Assembly (NCBI RefSeq): GCF_021390335.1
Contig: NZ_JAJUXK010000004.1
Coordinates: 1,272,897-1,336,896 of the forward strand
DNA: 64,000 nucleotides
Direction: 5' to 3'
From: Dyadobacter sp. CY343
GTDB taxonomy: Bacteria; Bacteroidota; Bacteroidia; Cytophagales; Spirosomataceae
Below are positions 1 through 8,617 of the stretch, in pieces. Position 1 is the first letter of the stretch. Each line of letters starts with the position of its first letter. Under the pieces are notes generated by a model, which saw only the letters and a program-made list of their open reading frames with translations, made no database searches and was not told the origin of the DNA. The position numbers were made by a program, and so were the translations under genes.

Positions 1-2697
1 TACGATTTCGGCGAAGGCTGGACGGGACCGGAGATCAAAGAGCACGTAACGCACAAGATTTCAGTCTCTGTTGAGAATCTAACAAATGATCCCGAAATCG
101 AGCTGGAAATAATGCTGGCTGGCTGGACAAGCGGGCAGCATTTGTTCAAAATTTATCTAAACCAAAACAATAAACAGCCAAAGAAACTATCGGACGTAAA
201 ATTTGAAAATTACAGTCCGCACAAAGTGAATTCGTCGATAGCGCGATCGGATCTGGATCAGGACAAAACGCTCAGGATCTCGATCGTGCCGGTGGGTGCA
301 GGCGGTCACATTTCTGTTTCTTATGTAAAGCTCAATTACCTGCAAAATAGCCGCTTGGAAGCCGGAGAAGACCAAAGGCTATTTTATGTTAATACAAAAA
401 AAAGAAGCTGGAAATGCGCCGGAGCTGAGCATGCTACGTTTTACGATTGGACGAATCCTGACCAGATCAAACAGCTCTTTACTCAAAATGACCTGATCGA
501 GGTTAATGTGGCAAGCAATGTGATTGGTGTCAGGAAATACTTTTCTGCTCCGATCATTTCAAGAGTTGATTTTCAAAATATCGACTTGAATAACGCGGAT
601 TACCTGATCATTACCCACCTATTAATGCGCATTCCTGTTCAAGGTAAGGATCCTGTAAATGCATATGCCGAATACCGGGCTTCTACAAAAGGCGGTGGTT
701 TCAAGCCTGCGATCCTGCATATAAATAGCGTTTTCGATCAATTCAATTATGGTCAGCGCGGACCGCAGGGTATCAAAAATCTCATCGCGTGGCTTCGTTT
801 GAAAGGTAAGTTGAAGTTTGTGCTGTTAATAGGTAAATCCATTGACCCGCAAAAAGCCCGGAAGCTTGGTAATGCGGCTCAGATTGATATGGTCCCAAAT
901 GCAGGCTGGCCCGGCTCTGATGTGGCGCTCGCAATGAATGCAAAATCCTCCTTTCCAGGCTTAACAGTCCCTGTTGGCAGAATCAGCGCCGTGCATTCGC
1001 GGCAGGTTTGGGATTATTTGCACAAGGTAAAGTCGCTCGAAGCGCAGCCTGTTTCCGCTGAATGGAGAAAAAATATCATTCATTTGAGCGGAGGCCGGTC
1101 GCGGCAGGAGTTGACTGTTTTCAAGGATTATGTCAAAGGTTTTGAACAGAAACTGGCAGGCTCCACGCTCGGCGCGAAGGTTCAGACTATCTCTAAGGAA
1201 TCCGATGATCCGGTGGAGCATATTCCACTCTACAAGTCAGTGAACGAGGGTGCGGCGCTGGTCACGCTTTTCGGACATTCGGCGCCTGATGTGACGGATA
1301 TTGATATTGGCTATGCGAGTGACGACAAGAACAATTACAACAATCACCCAACTTATCCGGCGGTGATCATCAATGGTTGCGCGGCGGGAAGTATCTTTTA
1401 TTCGGACAAAACACTCAGTAGCGACTGGCTATTCTCGCGGGGTAAGGGAGCTGTGCTTTTCCTAGCGCATACTTTCAACGGAGTATCCTCGGCTTTGAAA
1501 AAGTATACGGACATTTTTTACGAAGTGCTGGCTGATTCCGCGTTTACGAGTCTGCCATTTGGCGCAATTCAACAAGAAGCGATTAAGCGAAATATGGATC
1601 GTGCGCCGGATATTTATAATAGTACTACCATACAGCAAATGACGCTGCACGGCGACCCGGCGATCCGCATATTTCCCGCCCGGCTGCCTGATTATGCACT
1701 GGATTCTTCTTCTGTAACAATTACCCGCCCGGCAAAAGCAGCGGACAGCTTGCTTGTAAATGTCGTAATTAAAAATAATGGCAGACATTTAAATCAGCCA
1801 AACACATTATCTATCAGAAGGTTAAATAGTGAGAATAAGTTGATTTACAACCGCACTATCAACTTTGCCGCAGTGGCTATTGCTGATACTTTTCAATGCT
1901 ACCTTCCAGCCAAACCTTCCTTTTCAGAGCAAGATCTGTTTGAATTTACTGTTGACGAAGATAGTCTGGCTTCGGAGGAAAATGAGTCTAATAATCGGCT
2001 GATTATTCAATACAGCAAAATTGCAAATACCTCTTTCCCAGATCAGGTCCCGCCCCTGCTGATCGTACATATTGCCGGTCGCCAGCTCACTGCCGGTGAA
2101 GTAATTAATCCGGGGGCTTTGGTGAAAATCCAGCTTTTTGATGCCGATGCAGGAAATATGCGCACAGATACTGCCGGATTTGTCATCTGGCTCAAACCCG
2201 TTTGCCCTGGGTGCGTTGAGCGCCGGTTATTCCTGAAAACCGCCCGGTTGTACAATGAAGGGAACTCCCACTTTTACCTCGAAATGAATTTGCCGGAAGA
2301 TTTAATACCCGGAAAATATATGCTGACAGTCCGCGCGCGGGATGAGCAGGGCATTTATGCGCCTGACTACCAGATTTATTTTTCAATTAGCAACCAAACC
2401 CGCATTAATTCTTTTGCAGTATTTCCAAACCCTTCTTTCCACGCATTCAGTTTTCGTATAGTAGTGGAAGGTGCAGCTGCCCCTGCACATTTGGAACTTA
2501 CCGTATCTGACGTCGCGGGCAAAACAGTGCATTCCATTCTTTCAAAGCCGCATGTGGGACTGAACGAACTAATTTGGCTGCCGGAAAAGCTGCCCGCCGG
2601 AATCTACATTTACAAAATTTCTTTATCCGGGCCGCCACTTCCATTTTCGCCGGAGGCAGCTGGCTGGGAGAGTGGACGATTATTATGGTTTCCATAA
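1..2697 (+). CDS. Gingipain-like C25 cysteine peptidase with T9SS C-terminal domain (5' partial)
   Basis: The reading frame is open from base 1, so the start lies outside the window. The middle is a peptidase C25 (gingipain-like) domain: a His in LFGHSAP (codon 1276-1278) and a Cys in INGCAAG (codon 1378-1380) match the His/Cys dyad of the family. A CARDB-like beta domain follows (about 1700-2030). The end has the FPNP...AGIYIYKISL pattern of a T9SS type A sorting domain. Inference: exported by the type IX system encoded partly at 8.6-13.3 kb. The architecture resembles proteins annotated as PorU2; true PorU is a separate gene here (9875-13252). It could be a secreted protease or an accessory sortase. 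Confidence 0.8.
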   Translation, partial: YDFGEGWTGPEIKEHVTHKISVSVENLTNDPEIELEIMLAGWTSGQHLFKIYLNQNNKQPKKLSDVKFENYSPHKVNSSIARSDLDQDKTLRISIVPVGAGGHISVSYVKLNYLQNSRLEAGEDQRLFYVNTKKRSWKCAGAEHATFYDWTNPDQIKQLFTQNDLIEVNVASNVIGVRKYFSAPIISRVDFQNIDLNNADYLIITHLLMRIPVQGKDPVNAYAEYRASTKGGGFKPAILHINSVFDQFNYGQRGPQGIKNLIAWLRLKGKLKFVLLIGKSIDPQKARKLGNAAQIDMVPNAGWPGSDVALAMNAKSSFPGLTVPVGRISAVHSRQVWDYLHKVKSLEAQPVSAEWRKNIIHLSGGRSRQELTVFKDYVKGFEQKLAGSTLGAKVQTISKESDDPVEHIPLYKSVNEGAALVTLFGHSAPDVTDIDIGYASDDKNNYNNHPTYPAVIINGCAAGSIFYSDKTLSSDWLFSRGKGAVLFLAHTFNGVSSALKKYTDIFYEVLADSAFTSLPFGAIQQEAIKRNMDRAPDIYNSTTIQQMTLHGDPAIRIFPARLPDYALDSSSVTITRPAKAADSLLVNVVIKNNGRHLNQPNTLSIRRLNSENKLIYNRTINFAAVAIADTFQCYLPAKPSFSEQDLFEFTVDEDSLASEENESNNRLIIQYSKIANTSFPDQVPPLLIVHIAGRQLTAGEVINPGALVKIQLFDADAGNMRTDTAGFVIWLKPVCPGCVERRLFLKTARLYNEGNSHFYLEMNLPEDLIPGKYMLTVRARDEQGIYAPDYQIYFSISNQTRINSFAVFPNPSFHAFSFRIVVEGAAAPAHLELTVSDVAGKTVHSILSKPHVGLNELIWLPEKLPAGIYIYKISLSGPPLPFSPEAAGWESGRLLWFP

Positions 2698-2721
2698 AGA
2701 TTTCTTTCGCCAAAAACTTCT

Positions 2722-2729
2722 TATTTTTG
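2722..2729 (+). promoter_or_regulatory. Candidate -7 box (TATTTTTG) for the DUF4290 gene
   Basis: Exact match to the Bacteroidota -7 consensus TAnnTTTG, 25 bases before the TTG start codon. No clear TTG is seen at the -33 position, so this is a weak call. Confidence 0.35.
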
Positions 2730-2754
2730 TCCTTTACATAAATGATTCATTGTC

Positions 2755-3480
2755 TTGAAAGAATACGGTAGTAACGTACAAAAGCTTGCCGACCACATCG
2801 TTAAGATGGAGGATAAGGCAAAACGCAATCTATACGCGCACATCCTGATCGAATTAATGCGGCAGATACACCCGAACATGCGGGATAATCAGGATTACAC
2901 CAACAAGTTGTGGGACGATCTGTACATTATTTCCGGTTTTGAACTTGACGTAGACAGCCCATTTCCGCCACCTTCCGCAGAAGCGCTTGGCAAAAAGCCG
3001 CTCAAAGTGGGCTATAATCAGCAAAACCTCACGTACCGTCACTACGGAAAAAATATAGAACTGCTGCTTGAAAAAGCCATTCAAACTGAAAACAAAGAAG
3101 ATAAGCTGGCATTCGTCTCGTATATTTTCAGACTAATGCGCTCATTTTTTAACGCATGGAATAAAGATAATCCCGAAGACAGTGTATTGCTGGGCCAACT
3201 CGAACAGCTGAGCAAAGGTTCGCTGGTGGAGGAAATTGAATATATCAGGCAAAATGGTCCGGTGGATGCCGCACCAAAAGACCGCAATAACAATGGAGGC
3301 GGCCAGGAAAGAAATCGCGGCAATCATCAGGGCGGCAGCTTTAAAGCACAAGCCAACCACAATCCTGAGAGACAGGGAGGTAACAACCAGGGCAATAACC
3401 CAAATCGTAACCGACCAAGTAAATTCTCCGGCCGCAACGGTAACAACAACCGTAATAACCGCAAGAAATCCGGAATCTGA
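2755..3480 (+). CDS. DUF4290 domain protein with N/G/R-rich tail
   Basis: 241 residues. Residues 1-155 match the DUF4290 family, a conserved cytosolic Bacteroidota protein of unknown function; the opening KEYGSNVQKLADHI is typical, which supports the TTG start. Residues 170-241 are a low-complexity tail rich in Asn, Gly, Arg and Gln, probably disordered, resembling RNA-binding tails. The gene sits 41 bases before murA on the same strand, so the two are probably co-transcribed. No ATG lies in frame near the start. The function is unknown; nucleic-acid contact through the tail is inference. Confidence 0.8.
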   Translation: MKEYGSNVQKLADHIVKMEDKAKRNLYAHILIELMRQIHPNMRDNQDYTNKLWDDLYIISGFELDVDSPFPPPSAEALGKKPLKVGYNQQNLTYRHYGKNIELLLEKAIQTENKEDKLAFVSYIFRLMRSFFNAWNKDNPEDSVLLGQLEQLSKGSLVEEIEYIRQNGPVDAAPKDRNNNGGGQERNRGNHQGGSFKAQANHNPERQGGNNQGNNPNRNRPSKFSGRNGNNNRNNRKKSGI

Positions 3481-3521
3481 TTTCCGGATTATTATGTATT
3501 CTTCAACTGCCAATACCAATC

Positions 3522-4829
3522 ATGGCTTCATTTAAAATAACCGGAGACAGACGTCTCAAGGGAGAGATTGTACCTCAGGGCGCCAAGAACGAAGCGCTTC
3601 AAATAATTTGTGCCGTACTGCTCACCAAAGAACCTGTTACTATTCATAACATCCCGAATATCCGGGACGTAAATCAGCTGATCAACCTACTGGGCGACCT
3701 GGGCGTAAAATGTACACGGCTGAGCGAAAGCTCGATCCGGTTTGAGGCGGATGATATCAATCTCGACTATCTGGAATCAGATTCATTTCGCCAGAAAGCT
3801 GCCGCACTTCGCGGCTCGGTGATGCTCCTGGGCCCAATGCTCGCACGTTTCAGGAAAGGTCGTATTCCACGTCCGGGTGGGGATAAAATTGGCCGCAGAA
3901 GGTTGGATACTCACTTTTTAGGGTTTGAAAAGCTGGGCGCGCAATTCAGCTACGATGAAGAAGACGGCGGATTTTATAAAGTCGATGCGGCTAATTTGAA
4001 AGGTACTTATATGCTTTTGGATGAAGCGTCTGTAACCGGAACTGCCAACGTACTAATGGCCGCAGTAATGGCGGAAGGTACCACTACGATCTACAATGCG
4101 GCCTGTGAACCCTATTTGCAGCAACTTTGTAAAATGCTGAACAGAATGGGCGCGAAAATTTCGGGTATCGCCTCGAATTTACTGGTCGTGGAAGGAGTGA
4201 CCGAACTGAAAGGAACGGAACATACCATGCTGCCGGATATGATCGAAATTGGCAGTTTTATCGGTTTGGCTGCGATGACGAAATCGGAGATCGCTATTAA
4301 AAATTGCCAGATCCCTCAATTGGGCATTATCCCCGACGTTTTTCAGCGTTTGGGTATTCAAATGGAGTTTCGCGGCGATGATATTTTTATTCCTGCACAG
4401 GAAAATTACCGTATAGAAAATTACCTCGACGGATCCACATTATCCGTCGCTGACGCTCCCTGGCCAGGTTTTACACCCGATTTGCTGAGTATTATATTGG
4501 TAACCGCCACGCAAGCGCAGGGAACGGTATTGATTCACCAGAAAATGTTCGAAAGCCGCCTATTCTTTGTGGATAAACTCATTGAAATGGGCGCTCAGAT
4601 CATTCTTTGCGACCCGCACAGAGCCACTGTGATCGGCCACAATCGTGAAACGCAATTAAGAGGAATCAGAATGACTTCACCGGATATTCGCGCCGGAGTA
4701 GCATTGTTGATCGCTGCGATGTCGGCAAAAGGTATAAGTATTATTGACAACATCGAGCAGATCGACCGCGGATATCAACATATCGATACAAGGCTGAACG
4801 CGATCGGCGCTGAAATTGTGAGGTTGTAG
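3522..4829 (+). CDS. murA: UDP-N-acetylglucosamine 1-carboxyvinyltransferase MurA
   Basis: 435 residues, the usual MurA length. It catalyses the first committed step of peptidoglycan synthesis, transfer of enolpyruvate from PEP to UDP-GlcNAc, in the cytosol. The N-terminal KxNxA-type motif (GAKNEALQ, residues 20-27), the inside-out alpha/beta barrel pattern and the C-terminal IDNIEQIDRGY fit the family. The PEP-loop residue that is Cys115 in E. coli is Asp here (GGDKIGRRRLDTH, Asp121, codon 3882-3884). Asp at this site is known in mycobacterial and chlamydial MurA and makes them insensitive to fosfomycin; the same is inferred here. Probably in an operon with the DUF4290 gene. Confidence 0.96.
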   Translation: MASFKITGDRRLKGEIVPQGAKNEALQIICAVLLTKEPVTIHNIPNIRDVNQLINLLGDLGVKCTRLSESSIRFEADDINLDYLESDSFRQKAAALRGSVMLLGPMLARFRKGRIPRPGGDKIGRRRLDTHFLGFEKLGAQFSYDEEDGGFYKVDAANLKGTYMLLDEASVTGTANVLMAAVMAEGTTTIYNAACEPYLQQLCKMLNRMGAKISGIASNLLVVEGVTELKGTEHTMLPDMIEIGSFIGLAAMTKSEIAIKNCQIPQLGIIPDVFQRLGIQMEFRGDDIFIPAQENYRIENYLDGSTLSVADAPWPGFTPDLLSIILVTATQAQGTVLIHQKMFESRLFFVDKLIEMGAQIILCDPHRATVIGHNRETQLRGIRMTSPDIRAGVALLIAAMSAKGISIIDNIEQIDRGYQHIDTRLNAIGAEIVRL

Positions 4830-4835
4830 TTAGGT

Positions 4836-4902
4836 GTTAGCAGTTAGCTTTTAGCTTTTAGCTAACTGCTAACTGCTAACTGCTAACTGCTAACTGCTAA
4901 CT
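4836..4902. repeat. Heptamer tandem repeat (GCTAACT)6 with an inverted partner
   Basis: Six exact head-to-tail copies of GCTAACT occupy 4861-4902. Just upstream, 4836-4848 (GTTAGCAGTTAGC) is the reverse complement of almost two units, so a hairpin can form. The block lies between the converging 3' ends of murA and the DUF1080 gene and may help end transcription, or be a plain simple-sequence repeat. Confidence 0.85.
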
Positions 4903-4943
4903 GCTAAAAGCTAACTACTAAAAGCCACCAGCCAAAAAGCTAC

Positions 4944-5801
4944 CTACTTCTTCTTCCCATAACTACACTTCCCATTTTCCGCCTTCACATAATACGATTT
5001 GTAATTGGTCGCTTTCGGGTCCATGCAACCGGCGAGTTCCAGCACTTCTACTTTTCTGAATTCTACCGGGTGACTCTCACTTTGAAGCGATATGGAACCG
5101 TGGTCGAGCAATTTGCCTTCAATCATTAGCGAAGGATCATTTCCACTCACATTTCCTCCTCCCAGCTGCGGCTTGTTATATTCCAGCACTTTTTCGCCAT
5201 TGATGAAATGCTGAATCAATGAATCGCCCAGAACGAGTACCTCGGCTTTTACCCACTGATCACCATTGTAGGTTTTTGATGTAGAATTGATGCAATGCTG
5301 CGTGATCAGCTTTCCGTTCATTACTACATTGGTTCCCGGCGTACACAAGTTACAGGTAGTACGCACTTTGTCGTTTCCACCGAGTAATTGAACTTCTATT
5401 GACGCTGGAAAATCTTGATCTTTTCCCATAGTAGCCGCGGGCTGTCCGTGTACCATTATCCCGCTATTGCGCCACGCCCAACCTTCGCCTTTTGGCGCCT
5501 GCCCGCCCACAAAACGATATTCCACTGCTATCCGGTAATAGGAAAAATCGCCTTTGTAAAAGATGTGACCATATTTTTGTTTGAAATCGTCGTATTGATC
5601 ATAGCGTACCACCATTTTCCCGTCCTCAACGCGGAAAGTGTTTTTGTAGTTATCATTTAAATCATAACCCCGAATTTTAATATCCCATCCATCGAGATTC
5701 TTTCCGTTAAAAAGTTGCTTCCATTCTTCTTTATCCGCCGGCTTTTGTGCGGATACCGAGAGCCAGAGCAGGCTGAAAAGCATTGTCAATTGTAATTTCA
5801 T
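4944..5801 (-). CDS. Secreted DUF1080 (3-keto-disaccharide hydrolase-like) protein
   Basis: 285 residues. A Sec signal peptide (about residues 1-18, ending SVSA-Q) precedes a DUF1080 domain (about 25-255), a concanavalin/LamG-like beta-sandwich now linked to 3-keto-glycoside hydrolysis in Bacteroidota. Typical motifs are LFNGKNLDGWDI near residue 34 and NSGIMVHG near 131. After the domain comes a Cys-containing tail GCMDPKATNY...C, like the GCTDPxAxNY motif found in many secreted Bacteroidota proteins. Expected in the periplasm or outside the cell, acting on sugars. It stands alone, convergent with murA and divergent from the photolyase. Confidence 0.85.
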   Translation of the reverse strand: MKLQLTMLFSLLWLSVSAQKPADKEEWKQLFNGKNLDGWDIKIRGYDLNDNYKNTFRVEDGKMVVRYDQYDDFKQKYGHIFYKGDFSYYRIAVEYRFVGGQAPKGEGWAWRNSGIMVHGQPAATMGKDQDFPASIEVQLLGGNDKVRTTCNLCTPGTNVVMNGKLITQHCINSTSKTYNGDQWVKAEVLVLGDSLIQHFINGEKVLEYNKPQLGGGNVSGNDPSLMIEGKLLDHGSISLQSESHPVEFRKVEVLELAGCMDPKATNYKSYYVKAENGKCSYGKKK

Positions 5802-5934
5802 GTTGGGTATACAGGTTTATAATTAATGTATTGGCCGGATTTTTTAGCATAGATTTCCGGTGGCTTTGCCGGGTAAATATAGTTACTTCATGTTTATTCA
5901 TAATCCAGCCCATTGATTACATTTTTCAGATTTC

Positions 5935-7254
5935 ATGAGCCTGCCTAAAAAAGAGAAAATAACGATATTCTGGCTTCGACGCGATTTGCGGCTACACGAC
6001 AACGCGGGGCTTTATTACGCATTGAAATCTGATCACCCGGTTGTACCGCTGTTTATTTTTGACAAAAATATCCTCGACGATCTCAACAACAAACAGGATC
6101 CGCGCATAACCTTTATATATCAGGCGATCGAGAGAATACGTAAAGAGCTGCGTGAGAACGACGCCGACATATTAGTCGAATATGGATTTCCTTTGGAAGT
6201 ATGGAAGCGGCTCAGCGACCAGTACGATATTGCCGAGGTGTACACCAATACCGATTATGAACCTTACGCCACCGAGCGGGACAGGGAAGTATTCAATATT
6301 ATAAAACAAAAAGGTACTGTTTTCAAAACGTGTAAAGACCAGGTTATTTTTGAAAAACAGGAAATACTTTCAGGTAAAGGTTCGTCTTACACGGTATTCA
6401 CACCTTACAGCCGTGCGTGGAGGGAGAAGGCCAACGATTTTTACCTCTCTTCCTATCCTACCAAAAGATACTTTAAAAATCTGCTGAAATGGAGCGGCAC
6501 CGCAATTCCATCCATAGAGGAGATGGGCTTCGAAACTTCGGATTACGATTTTCCTTCGCATGAAGTAAGTGAAACTTTATTGGAGGAATATGCCAAAGCG
6601 CGCGATTTTCCGGGGATGGACGCAACAAGCCGCATTGGTATTCATTTGCGTTTCGGGACTGTCAGCATTCGGCAGCTGGTACGGAAAGCCAGTGAACACA
6701 GTAATGTTTATTTGAATGAGCTGATATGGCGAGAATTCTATCAGCAGATCCTGTCCAACTTCCCCGATGTCGGGCGAGGAAAAGCATTTAAAAGTGCTTA
6801 CGACGATATTAAATGGCGCTACGATAATGAGGAATTTAAGAAATGGTGCGAAGGAAAAACAGGATACCCGCTAGTTGACGCGGGAATGCGCCAGCTGAAT
6901 ACGATCGGGTTTATGCATAACCGCGTCAGAATGGTCACAGCGAGTTTTTTGGCCAAGCACTTACTTATTAACTGGCGACTGGGCGAGGAATATTTTGCTA
7001 AGAAACTGTTAGACTACGACCTCGCTGCCAATAACGGCGGCTGGCAATGGGCGGTCGGCTCGGGTACGGATGCGGCGCCTTATTTTAGGATATTTAATCC
7101 AACCGCGCAGGCAGATAAATTTGACCCGAAAGGTGAATATATTAAACGCTGGGTACCTGAGATCGGGACTGACGCATATCCTGAACCAATGGTTGACCAT
7201 AAAATGGCGCGGGAGCGTTGCCTGAAAGCCTACAAAGAGGCATTGGACAAGTGA
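5935..7254 (+). CDS. phrB: Deoxyribodipyrimidine photolyase (class I, cryptochrome family)
   Basis: 439 residues. Light-driven repair of cyclobutane pyrimidine dimers using FAD and an antenna chromophore. The N-terminal alpha/beta photolyase domain (IFWLRRDLRLHDN, residues 11-23) is followed by the helical FAD domain. GMRQLNTIGFMHNRVRM and NNGGWQWAVGSGTDAAPYF are diagnostic for class I CPD photolyases; the latter contains the Asn that contacts N5 of FAD. The ATG at 5935 starts right before the conserved N-terminus. No flanking gene suggests an operon. A cryptochrome-type light sensor role is less likely given the repair-type motifs. Confidence 0.93.
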   Translation: MSLPKKEKITIFWLRRDLRLHDNAGLYYALKSDHPVVPLFIFDKNILDDLNNKQDPRITFIYQAIERIRKELRENDADILVEYGFPLEVWKRLSDQYDIAEVYTNTDYEPYATERDREVFNIIKQKGTVFKTCKDQVIFEKQEILSGKGSSYTVFTPYSRAWREKANDFYLSSYPTKRYFKNLLKWSGTAIPSIEEMGFETSDYDFPSHEVSETLLEEYAKARDFPGMDATSRIGIHLRFGTVSIRQLVRKASEHSNVYLNELIWREFYQQILSNFPDVGRGKAFKSAYDDIKWRYDNEEFKKWCEGKTGYPLVDAGMRQLNTIGFMHNRVRMVTASFLAKHLLINWRLGEEYFAKKLLDYDLAANNGGWQWAVGSGTDAAPYFRIFNPTAQADKFDPKGEYIKRWVPEIGTDAYPEPMVDHKMARERCLKAYKEALDK

Positions 7255-7259
7255 GCCGC

Positions 7260-8540
7260 TTATTTTCCGCCCGCAATCACAACGATCATATCCTCCGGCT
7301 TCAAATACAGATTGGCCATCGCCAGCACATCGTCGCTGGTAACAGCTTGTATCTTATCAATATAATGGTTAAAAAAGTCTGCGGGCAAACTGTCCAGAAG
7401 TAATACTTTCTGACGATCAGCTACTTCAAACGCAGTATTCAGGGAACCTGCAAATTCTCCTGCCATGAAATTCTTCACAGTAGTAAGTTCCTCTTCCCCA
7501 ATACGTTCTGTTTGGAGCTTTGTGATCTCTTTCTTTATTTCTTCAATAGTGAGTTCGGTAAATTCCTTCTTCACGTCTGTTCCGATCATGAAGTAACCTG
7601 CATTGCGCAATGTGGCAACGTGAGAGGAAATCCCATAGGTAAGTCCTTTTTCCTCACGGATATTCTTCATCAGCCTCGAACCAAAATAGCCTCCCAGGAT
7701 TTCGTTTGTAACCAGCATTTTGAAGTAATCTTCATGATGCCGGTTAAACAATACCCTACCCATTCGGATCGATGACTGCACAGCTTCGGGTTTCTCAATC
7801 ACCGCTTCCTGTCCCTGGTAGGCAGACTTCACAATGAATGCAGGCTTGGCCTGGTGCGGTCCGATCTGGCTTTTACCCAGTGTATCATTGATCAGCGTAA
7901 TATCGGCCTCCTCAACCTGGCCGGCTAATACTACTGTAAACCTTCCATTTTTGATAAACTCATTATAATGCTGGCGGATCGCGTCTAGTGAAAGCTGCTC
8001 GATATTATCTTCATCCTGACTTTGTCCGTACGGATGCTCGGTGCCGAAAAGGCGCGCCCGGAATTCAGTAGTGGCCAGATAAGCGTTCTTTTCCTTGTTG
8101 ACTTTCAGATTCTGCAGGGTAATATTCCTGAGTTCTTCGAGTTCTTTTTCCGGGATCGTGGCTTGCTGAATCAGCTGGCTGACGAGCGGCAACACTTCCG
8201 GCAAAAACCTGGAAAGGCAATAGACGACGATTCCTATACGATCAGACGTATGCATCATTTCTGTGAATGCGCCCAGGCGATCGAAAGCCTCACTTATCTC
8301 ACCCGAATTGAGCCGGCTCGTACCTTCGGAAAGCATTTTAATAGCGAAATACGATGCTCCGATTTGCTTCTCATACCAATTTCCAGCTTCGAAAATACAT
8401 TCAATGCGAATTACAGGTTGCTCTCCGATATTGATCACACGCAGAAGAATACCATTTCCAAGCGTGTGCGTCTGAGCTTCCGGTAGGTTAATTGAACTGA
8501 TTAATTTGAAATCTGGGGCGATGGAGCGATCGAGATGCAT
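7260..8540 (-). CDS. M16 family protein lacking the zinc motif
   Basis: 426 residues with two M16 (insulinase/processing-peptidase) half domains, residues about 15-180 and 185-400. Where active members have HxxEH this protein reads SYFAIKMLSEG (about residues 63-73), so the zinc ligands are absent and it should be catalytically inactive. The C-terminal half keeps the helper pattern YGISSHV...GYFMIG. In Bacteroidota such subunits usually pair with an active M16 gene next door; none is present here (neighbours are phrB and porV). It lies only 16 bases after the porV terminator, so it needs its own promoter or read-through. Confidence 0.85.
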   Translation of the reverse strand: MHLDRSIAPDFKLISSINLPEAQTHTLGNGILLRVINIGEQPVIRIECIFEAGNWYEKQIGASYFAIKMLSEGTSRLNSGEISEAFDRLGAFTEMMHTSDRIGIVVYCLSRFLPEVLPLVSQLIQQATIPEKELEELRNITLQNLKVNKEKNAYLATTEFRARLFGTEHPYGQSQDEDNIEQLSLDAIRQHYNEFIKNGRFTVVLAGQVEEADITLINDTLGKSQIGPHQAKPAFIVKSAYQGQEAVIEKPEAVQSSIRMGRVLFNRHHEDYFKMLVTNEILGGYFGSRLMKNIREEKGLTYGISSHVATLRNAGYFMIGTDVKKEFTELTIEEIKKEITKLQTERIGEEELTTVKNFMAGEFAGSLNTAFEVADRQKVLLLDSLPADFFNHYIDKIQAVTSDDVLAMANLYLKPEDMIVVIAGGK

Positions 8541-8556
8541 TGCAGCGGGATGAAAT

Positions 8557-8593
8557 AAAAAAACGAATGACGTTGCAATAACGCCATTCGTTT
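8557..8593 (-). terminator. Rho-independent terminator after porV
   Basis: On the minus strand a 14-bp stem with one G-T pair (8561-8574 with 8580-8593, 5-base loop) is followed by a T run. It lies 24 bases after the porV stop codon. Confidence 0.9.
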
Positions 8594-8617
8594 CGAAATA
8601 ATTAAATATAATAACTC

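Noticed and set aside
3468..3492. Hairpin AATCCGGAA...TTCCGGATT at the DUF4290 stop as a terminator
   Set aside because: It spans the stop codon, has no T run, and murA follows closely on the same strand.
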